Shown here one piece after another: positions 58,819 to 64,000 of a stretch of DNA of 64,000 nt; within the stretch, counting starts at the first letter, position 1; the number at the start of each line of letters is the position of its first letter. The DNA is taken from assembly GCF_017581965.1 (NCBI RefSeq), contig NZ_JAGEVF010000007.1, forward strand, positions 62,001 through 126,000. The letters are read 5' to 3'. Source of the stretch: Winogradskyella pelagia (GTDB lineage: Bacteria; Bacteroidota; Bacteroidia; Flavobacteriales; Flavobacteriaceae). Both the position numbers and the translations under genes were made by a program. Below the pieces are notes generated by a model that was not told the DNA's origin, ran no database searches, and was given only the letters and a program-made list of their open reading frames with translations.

Positions 58819-58986
58819 CAAAAGATTTCTTACCCGTTAATAACTTTTAATATCTGAGCTGGAACAATAGTAAATGGTATTTATCATTTTATTTATTTTC
58901 GCCTTAGACCTGTTGAATCTAGTTCAACATTTCAATCCAAATAGGTTTTAATTTAATTCAATGTTCCCCAATTAGGGTAATTAATT

Positions 58987-59811
58987 ATGAAGCAATATCA
59001 CGATTTAGTAAAACATGTATTAGAACACGGTAATGACAAAAGCGATAGAACAGGCACTGGTACTAAAAGTGTTTTTGGCTATCAAATGCGGTTTGATTTG
59101 AGCGATGGATTCCCCATGGTCACTACTAAAAAATTACATCTTAAATCTATAATTTATGAGTTACTTTGGTTCTTAAAAGGAGATACCAATATTAAATACC
59201 TCAATGATAATGGGGTTAGAATTTGGAATGAGTGGGCTGATGAAAATGGTGATTTGGGACCTGTTTATGGACATCAGTGGCGCAATTGGGCTAGTGAGGA
59301 TATTGATCAAATTAAGGCCGTAATAAATGGACTAAAGAAAAACCCTGATAGTCGTAGAATGCTTGTATCAGCTTGGAATCCTTCTGTATTGCCAGACACT
59401 TCAAAATCGTTTTCGGAAAATGTGTCAAATGGTAAAGCAGCCCTACCACCTTGTCATGCGTTCTTTCAATTCTATGTAGCTAACGGTAAGCTGTCTTGCC
59501 AGTTATATCAACGGAGTGCAGACATATTTTTAGGTGTTCCTTTTAATATCGCTTCCTATGCTTTATTTACTATGATGATGGCACAGGTCTGTGGTTTTCA
59601 ACCAGGAGATTTTATCCATACGTTTGGGGATGCCCATATTTATAATAACCATTTAGAGCAATTAGAACTTCAGTTGTCCAGGGATATTAGGCCATTACCT
59701 AAAATGATTTTAAATCCTGAAATTACGGATATATTCGATTTTAAATTTGAAGATTTTACCTTAGTGGATTATAATCCGCATCCACATATAAAAGGTACTG
59801 TTGCTGTTTAA
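58987..59811 (+). CDS. thyA: Thymidylate synthase
   Basis: It methylates dUMP to dTMP with methylenetetrahydrofolate. The 274-residue protein has [18 protein letters not shown], the WxxELLW-like [12 protein letters not shown] and the catalytic Cys in [13 protein letters not shown]. It also has [20 protein letters not shown] and the C-terminal [10 protein letters not shown]. About ten residues more than E. coli ThyA lie in one insertion before the catalytic Cys ([13 protein letters not shown]). A near -7 box (TATTTTCG) lies at 58894-58901. DHFR, which regenerates its folate product, is encoded 1.5 kb downstream. Confidence 0.98.
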   Translation: MKQYHDLVKHVLEHGNDKSDRTGTGTKSVFGYQMRFDLSDGFPMVTTKKLHLKSIIYELLWFLKGDTNIKYLNDNGVRIWNEWADENGDLGPVYGHQWRNWASEDIDQIKAVINGLKKNPDSRRMLVSAWNPSVLPDTSKSFSENVSNGKAALPPCHAFFQFYVANGKLSCQLYQRSADIFLGVPFNIASYALFTMMMAQVCGFQPGDFIHTFGDAHIYNNHLEQLELQLSRDIRPLPKMILNPEITDIFDFKFEDFTLVDYNPHPHIKGTVAV

Positions 59812-59817
59812 GACTTC

Positions 59818-60648
59818 ATGAAACACTCTTTTAAGTTGTTAGTTTTCGGTTTTTGTTGGTTTGGCTTATGCCAAAGTCAAACAATAACACAAACACAAAT
59901 AGATTCTATAGACAAGGCCGAAAGACCAAATAAGAGGGATTTCGAAATTATTGAAAATGTCCCTGTTTATAAAGGCTGCGAAAGAAAAAAAGGCAATACC
60001 AATAAAAAGAAGTGTATGTCTCAAAAAGTAGCACAACTTTTTGCCGATAACTTTGACACTGCAATCCCTGAAGATTCTAATTTAGATGTAGGATTGGTGA
60101 GAGTATTCGTAACCTTTAAAATTGATACCAAAGGAAATGTTATTGCGGCTGAAGCAAGGGGTCCGGCTAAATTTCTCGAAGACGAAGCTATAAGGGTCAC
60201 TAATTTAATACCTAAATTAAAACCAGGATTACAACGTGGCGAACCTGTAATTGTGCCCTATTCATTGCCTTTAAATATTAATTTAGATCGCAAAAAGGAT
60301 AATAGCGAAAGATATCCTATTTACAGAGGTTGCGATGAAACATTGAGTAATAAAGAATTAGAGGCTTGTACTAAAAAAAGAATTACTGATTTTATTAAGG
60401 TGAGTTTCGATTACCAAATGGCAGATCGCGTTTTTTTAACTGAAGAATCCACCTCTTTTCAGCTCGATTTTACCATTACAAAAAAGGGTAAAGTAGCTAA
60501 TGTCAATGCTAAAGCAAATCACAGAGCTGTTGCCATAGAAGCTATACGTTTGGCAAAACGGCTCCCAAAGTTTAAAGCCCCAGGAACTAAAAATGGAAAA
60601 CCTGTAGATGTTCCTTTTAGCTTGTTAATGACTGTTTATTTTCAATAA
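59818..60648 (+). CDS. Secreted protein with two TonB C-terminal-like domains
   Basis: The 276-residue protein has a signal sequence (about 1-22) and two homologous halves of about 115 residues. Each opens with a Cys-containing motif (VPVYKGCE at about 48, YPIYRGCD at about 167). Each then has helices carrying a second Cys (KKCMSQKV, EACTKKRI) and a TonB-C-like strand-helix-strand (VTFKIDTKGNVIAAEARG, DFTITKKGKVANVNAKA). No proline-rich spacer or ExbB-binding helix is seen, so it is not a normal energy transducer. It lies 6 bases after thyA and is likely co-transcribed. Confidence 0.78.
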   Translation: MKHSFKLLVFGFCWFGLCQSQTITQTQIDSIDKAERPNKRDFEIIENVPVYKGCERKKGNTNKKKCMSQKVAQLFADNFDTAIPEDSNLDVGLVRVFVTFKIDTKGNVIAAEARGPAKFLEDEAIRVTNLIPKLKPGLQRGEPVIVPYSLPLNINLDRKKDNSERYPIYRGCDETLSNKELEACTKKRITDFIKVSFDYQMADRVFLTEESTSFQLDFTITKKGKVANVNAKANHRAVAIEAIRLAKRLPKFKAPGTKNGKPVDVPFSLLMTVYFQ

Positions 60649-60650
60649 AA

Positions 60651-60675
60651 AAAGCCTTCAAAATTCGAAGGCTTT
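60651..60675. terminator. Bidirectional terminator
   Basis: The stem AAAGCCTTC / GAAGGCTTT with a 7-base loop, preceded by further A residues, ends the thyA run and faces the convergent small gene. Confidence 0.85.
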
Positions 60676-60700
60676 CGTAGATTAATAGCTTTAGTCTTTC

Positions 60701-61000
60701 TTATAAATTTAAAACTCCATTCTCAGCTCCCGCATAATCATTCCATGCATAGGCGTCTGCTTGATCATCATTGATGTAAGTACCATCAACAACATATCTA
60801 AACTCGTAAGAATTGTCTTTTTCTAAATCAACAGTCCCTTTAAAGGTTCCGCTTTTCAATTTCTTAAGTTTAACAGCTTTCTTTTCATTCCATTCATTGA
60901 ACGTTCCAACAACTGCAACTTTTTTCGCTTCTTCTGCAGGCACAGAAAATGTAACTTTACAAACTGGCTTGCTTTTTAAGTATTGTTTTTTAATTGCCAT
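60701..61000 (-). CDS. Small glycogen-binding-like protein (isoamylase early-set/CBM48 domain)
   Basis: The frame opens at 61009; ATG 61000 (MAIKKQYLKSKPVC) is preferred and gives 99 residues. One immunoglobulin-like CBM48/AMPK-beta domain fills it: KVTFSVPAEEAKKVAVVGTFNEWNE, FKGTVDLEKDNSYEFRYVVDGTY. The Trp in FNEWN and the late Trp (YAWNDYAG) are typical glucan-binding positions. It is cytoplasmic with no catalytic domain, probably binding glycogen or modulating a partner. It is divergent from the 2TM-DHFR gene, and the palindrome array between them could serve either. Confidence 0.88.
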   Translation of the reverse strand: MAIKKQYLKSKPVCKVTFSVPAEEAKKVAVVGTFNEWNEKKAVKLKKLKSGTFKGTVDLEKDNSYEFRYVVDGTYINDDQADAYAWNDYAGAENGVLNL

Positions 61001-61187
61001 AATAATCAATTTAATTACAGTTCAAAATTATAACACATTCTAGTAATAACATCTATTTTATTCTTGTAAAATGCAAGAATTATCATTTTATTAATACAGA
61101 GGATACTTTTTAATGAAGAATGTAATATTTAAGGATAAAATTTAGAAGATTTTCAAGAAAATTTTAGAGCCTTTCTAACTGATTATC

Positions 61188-61244
61188 AACGATATCGTTT
61201 TCGGAATCCAACAATATCGATAACTAAACATCTACGATAACGTT
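61188..61244. repeat. Array of three 12-bp palindrome-like boxes, candidate operator
   Basis: AACGATATCGTT (61188-61199) is a perfect palindrome. AACAATATCGAT (61210-61221) and TACGATAACGTT (61233-61244) each match it at 10 of 12 positions. Starts are 22 and 23 bases apart, about two helical turns. They lie in the 285-base divergent gap, upstream of a TATCTTTA box near 61258 before the 2TM-DHFR gene. The binding protein is not identified. Confidence 0.6.
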
Positions 61245-61285
61245 TTAGTGAAAAATAGGTATCTTTACAAAGTAAAAATCAATCC

Positions 61286-62218
61286 ATGTTCGGCAAGAAA
61301 AAGCAAACTTCGAAAATTGATAAAGAGCAGCTTGAACTCATAGAATACGCTCAGAAACGTATCAAACAAAAAAAACGTTTGTATTTACATTTTGTTCTTT
61401 TTCTGATTGGTGCTGTTTTTTTAATCTTGGCTAATACTGTTCTTGGAATTGGTAAGGATTTTACTATCGCTGGTATAGACTGGTTCGTTTATGCCATTTT
61501 AGCGTGGCTCTTTTTATTTATTTATCATTTTACCAATGTCTTTATCACAAATAAATTTATGGGAAAAGACTGGGAGAAAATACAATTGGACAAATTAGTT
61601 AATCAGCAACAACAGCGTATAGATGAGCTTAAGGCCAACTTTTTAAAAGAAGAGACAAAAATTGCTCAATCACAAGCTTATAATGAGGCATTAGAAAAAG
61701 AAGGTACTGATGAAAAAAAAAAGACCTCTAATCTCACTGTAATTGTGGCTGCAGGTGAAAACAATGCTATTGGCAAAAACAACGATTTAATTTGGCACCT
61801 CAGCAAAGACCTAAAACGGTTTAAGTCTTTAACTAATGGGCACCATATTATTATGGGACGGAAAACCTTTGAAAGTTTTCCTAAACCACTGCCTAACCGA
61901 ACACATATTGTCATTACAAGACAAAAAGATTATGAAGCGCCTTATGGCGTTATTGTTGTGAGCACTTTAGATGACGCTATAGACGCCTCTCTATCTGATG
62001 ACCAACCTTTTATTATTGGCGGTGGAGAAATTTATAAGCAAGCCCTTCCTTTAGCGGATAAATTAGAAATTACAAGAGTACATGCATCTTTCCCTGATGC
62101 CGACACCTTCTTCCCTGACATTGATGAAAACCAATGGAAGGAAGTAGAGCGCACTACACATGATGCTGATGAGTCTCATGCCCACCCATTCTCCTTTATT
62201 ACCTACGTACGGCCATAA
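61286..62218 (+). CDS. 2TM domain - dihydrofolate reductase fusion
   Basis: The 310 residues form two parts. Residues about 10-100 are a 2TM domain with two hydrophobic helices (about 34-54, 67-90), followed by a charged helical linker (about 100-145). Residues about 148-310 are a complete DHFR: VIVAAGENNAIGKNNDLIWHLSKDLKRF (catalytic Asp in KDLKRF), HHIIMGRKTFESF, HIVITRQ, FIIGGGEIYKQAL. It reduces dihydrofolate made by ThyA. The fusion predicts an enzyme tethered to the inner membrane, active site in the cytoplasm. The purpose of the anchor is unknown. Confidence 0.93.
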   Translation: MFGKKKQTSKIDKEQLELIEYAQKRIKQKKRLYLHFVLFLIGAVFLILANTVLGIGKDFTIAGIDWFVYAILAWLFLFIYHFTNVFITNKFMGKDWEKIQLDKLVNQQQQRIDELKANFLKEETKIAQSQAYNEALEKEGTDEKKKTSNLTVIVAAGENNAIGKNNDLIWHLSKDLKRFKSLTNGHHIIMGRKTFESFPKPLPNRTHIVITRQKDYEAPYGVIVVSTLDDAIDASLSDDQPFIIGGGEIYKQALPLADKLEITRVHASFPDADTFFPDIDENQWKEVERTTHDADESHAHPFSFITYVRP

Positions 62219-62345
62219 AAAACTTACCCTGGGCAACCATTAGCTTAAGATAAACGTCTAATTTAGTAAAGGCAATCTGCGTTATCTTGTAACGCAGAGC
62301 TTAGTTTGTCGTCTTATTTTATAACTAAACTAAAAAATCAAACCA

Positions 62346-63230
62346 ATGGGTACATTAAAAATCAATAATTTATCTAAAACCTACTCTAATGGTGTAAAAG
62401 CCTTAGACAACGTCAGTCTAGAACTCGAAAACGGTATGTTTGGACTCCTGGGTCCCAATGGTGCTGGTAAATCTACGCTAATGCGAACTCTTGCTACGTT
62501 GCAAGAAGCCGATTCTGGCAGTGCCACTTTAGATGATATTGATATTTTAAATCAGCCTGCCGAACTAAGAAAAGTATTAGGCTATTTACCTCAAGAATTT
62601 GGCGTATACCCGCGAATAACCGCAGAACAGCTTTTAACGCACATTGCTATTCTTAAGGGCATATCCAACACAAGCGAACGCAAGGAGCTTGTAAACTATC
62701 TATTGAATAAGGTCAATCTTTATGATAAGCGTAATAAATCCGTTAAAGGCTTCTCTGGTGGTATGAAACAGCGTGTAGGAATTGCCCAAGCTTTAATAGG
62801 AAACCCTAAACTTATTATTGTTGATGAGCCAACAGCAGGTTTAGATCCTGGTGAACGCAATCGTTTTTACAATCTATTAGCAGATGTCGGAAAAGAGGTA
62901 ATCGTCATTCTCTCTACGCACATTGTAGATGACGTAAGAGAGCTGTGTACAAAAATGGCGATTATGAATTTTGGTGAAATTGTATATCACGGTTCTCCAT
63001 CAGACGCTATTGGAGAACTAAACTCCAAAGTATATCAAAAAATGGTCGATCGTTCCGAGTTAGAACAATACGCCAATGATTACAAAATCATTTCAAACAA
63101 AATGGTTGGTGGTAAGCCACTAATTCACATCTACAGTGACGAGCATCCTGAGAATGGATTTGAACGTGTAACACCTAATTTAGAGGATGTTTTCTTTTCA
63201 AAAATCAACACCAACAGTGTACTTGTTTAA
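62346..63230 (+). CDS. ABC transporter ATP-binding protein
   Basis: The 294-residue ATPase has Walker A GPNGAGKS (about 35-42), Q-loop LPQEFGVYPR, signature GFSGGMKQRVGIAQAL, Walker B LIIVDEPTAGLDP and the switch ILSTHIV. A C-terminal extension of about 70 residues follows. It resembles the DrrA/CcmA class paired with ABC-2 permeases. It is followed after 20 bases by such a permease gene. Substrate is unknown. Confidence 0.93.
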   Translation: MGTLKINNLSKTYSNGVKALDNVSLELENGMFGLLGPNGAGKSTLMRTLATLQEADSGSATLDDIDILNQPAELRKVLGYLPQEFGVYPRITAEQLLTHIAILKGISNTSERKELVNYLLNKVNLYDKRNKSVKGFSGGMKQRVGIAQALIGNPKLIIVDEPTAGLDPGERNRFYNLLADVGKEVIVILSTHIVDDVRELCTKMAIMNFGEIVYHGSPSDAIGELNSKVYQKMVDRSELEQYANDYKIISNKMVGGKPLIHIYSDEHPENGFERVTPNLEDVFFSKINTNSVLV

Positions 63231-63250
63231 TCCTTTAAATTGTAATTATT

Positions 63251-64000
63251 ATGTTTAAAACATTCTTTTTATCGGAATTAAAATACACCCTTAAACAACC
63301 CATGGTGTATATTTTTATGTTTGTTCTGGGGTTAATGGAATTCTTTGCAACGGTTAGCGATAATGTCATTATCGGAGGAGCTATTGGCAACGTCTACCGT
63401 AATTCTCCCTATACGTTAACCATCCACGTTAGTATATTTTGCATTTTTAGCTTGATTATGGCTGTAGCATTTTTTAATAATGCCGCTTTACGAGACTTCA
63501 ATAACGAGTTTAATGAAATATTGTTTACAACTCCTCTTAGTAAACCAGGCTATTTCTTCGGTCGGTTTTTCGGTGCTCTCCTTGTAGCTACCTTACCATT
63601 AGTCGGTGTCTTTATAGGAATGCTTTTAGGTACATGGATGAATTCAATTTTCGAATGGATTGACCCTGCACGTTTTGGCCCCTTTTATTTTGAAACCTTT
63701 TTAAATAACTATCTACTTTTTATTCTACCAAATATGTTTTTGGCAGGCGCAGTTATTTATGCTTTGGCCAACAAATGGCGCAGTACCATTATTTCATTTG
63801 TAGGTGGTCTGTTAATAATTGTAGCCTATATCGTTTCAGGATCTTTAATCTCAGACATTGATAATGAAACTGTCGGTGCGCTTACTGATATTTTTGGGAT
63901 CAATACTTATTCTATAGAAACCAAATATTTTACACCCTCTGAGAAAAATTCAATCAGTCCAGGTTTTAACGGTTTGTTGTTTCAAAACCGATTGATTTGG
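63251..64000 (+). CDS. ABC-2 type permease, 5' part (possibly permease/M1 aminopeptidase fusion)
   Basis: ATG at 63251 opens a frame of 250 codons with no stop before the window ends. The visible part has about six hydrophobic helices: KQPMVYIFMFVLGLMEFFATV, IFCIFSLIMAVAFF, FGALLVATLPLVGVFIGMLLG, FILPNMFLAGAVIYALA, and STIISFVGGLLIIVAYIVSG. The start resembles the large Bacteroidota proteins in which such a permease is fused to an M1 aminopeptidase domain, but the peptidase would lie past the edge and is not seen. It is partner of the preceding ATPase. Confidence 0.85.
   Translation, partial: MFKTFFLSELKYTLKQPMVYIFMFVLGLMEFFATVSDNVIIGGAIGNVYRNSPYTLTIHVSIFCIFSLIMAVAFFNNAALRDFNNEFNEILFTTPLSKPGYFFGRFFGALLVATLPLVGVFIGMLLGTWMNSIFEWIDPARFGPFYFETFLNNYLLFILPNMFLAGAVIYALANKWRSTIISFVGGLLIIVAYIVSGSLISDIDNETVGALTDIFGINTYSIETKYFTPSEKNSISPGFNGLLFQNRLIW

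Noticed and set aside
58912..58928. GTTGAA/TTCAAC dyad before thyA as an operator
   Set aside because: A single short dyad in AT-rich DNA with no second copy nearby; not enough to call.
1..64000. tRNA, rRNA, CRISPR, insertion sequences or prophage
   Set aside because: No T-loop-like tRNA segments, regularly spaced repeats, transposase or phage motifs were recognised on reading. A tRNAscan or ISfinder search would settle it.

Overview
The window reads as core chromosome of a gliding, low-GC marine-type Flavobacteriaceae (Bacteroidota). The evidence is direct: gldB, gldC and gldA are present. Three secreted proteins end in type IX secretion (T9SS) sorting domains. There are GLPGLI-family proteins, DUF5686/CarboxypepD_reg outer-membrane proteins and a zinc-ligand-free DnaG, and TAnnTTTG-type -7 boxes precede many genes. 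No transposase, phage gene, CRISPR array, rRNA or tRNA was seen. Genes are dense, no gene-free stretch exceeds 300 bases, and four convergent pairs overlap at their stop codons.

Layout. 1-4 kb: 3' end of an aromatic amino acid hydroxylase, a rhodanese, a DUF4230 protein and a tandem pair of secreted paralogues. 4-9 kb: gldC-gldB, divergent nadE, an atypical LuxR-type response regulator and dnaG. 9-14.5 kb: a lipoprotein amidohydrolase, an ECF sigma / membrane anti-sigma-like / beta-barrel operon behind its own ECF-type promoter, and a polyprenyl synthetase. 14.5-21 kb: a T9SS protein, rlmN, queA, aroA, a MazG-like pyrophosphohydrolase, dtd and rsgA. 21.7-25.7 kb: a compact Phe/Tyr operon (pheA, aminotransferase, tyrA, DAHP synthase-chorismate mutase) preceded by an aromatic leader peptide and attenuator. 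25.8-30 kb: gldA, a DUF2807 lipoprotein, a PagL-like deacylase, and metK behind a SAM-II riboswitch. 30-39 kb: an M28 peptidase, then a TonB-receptor-like/GLPGLI operon divergent from a histidine kinase/response regulator pair. 39-52.7 kb: deoxynucleoside kinase, App1-like phosphatase, a giant 5'-nucleotidase-like T9SS protein, membrane and soluble pyrophosphatases, a DUF5686 protein and pdhB. 53-64 kb: etfBA, a nucleotide cluster (bifunctional nuclease, CNT nucleoside transporter, thyA, 2TM-DHFR fusion), a glycogen-binding-like protein, and an ABC transporter running off the right edge.

The most notable signals are regulatory RNA and DNA. The first is a 21-codon leader ORF (25725-25660, minus) with nine aromatic codons, followed by mutually exclusive antiterminator and terminator pairings just before pheA. 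The second is a SAM-II aptamer before metK whose core can be captured by a downstream complementary segment. The third is three GTTAAC boxes at exact 10-bp period between the GLPGLI operon and its divergent two-component system. The fourth is three 12-bp palindrome-like boxes at 22-23 bp spacing before the membrane-tethered DHFR. The GLPGLI / beta-barrel / small secreted protein / two-component locus is the best candidate here for an incompletely described envelope system.
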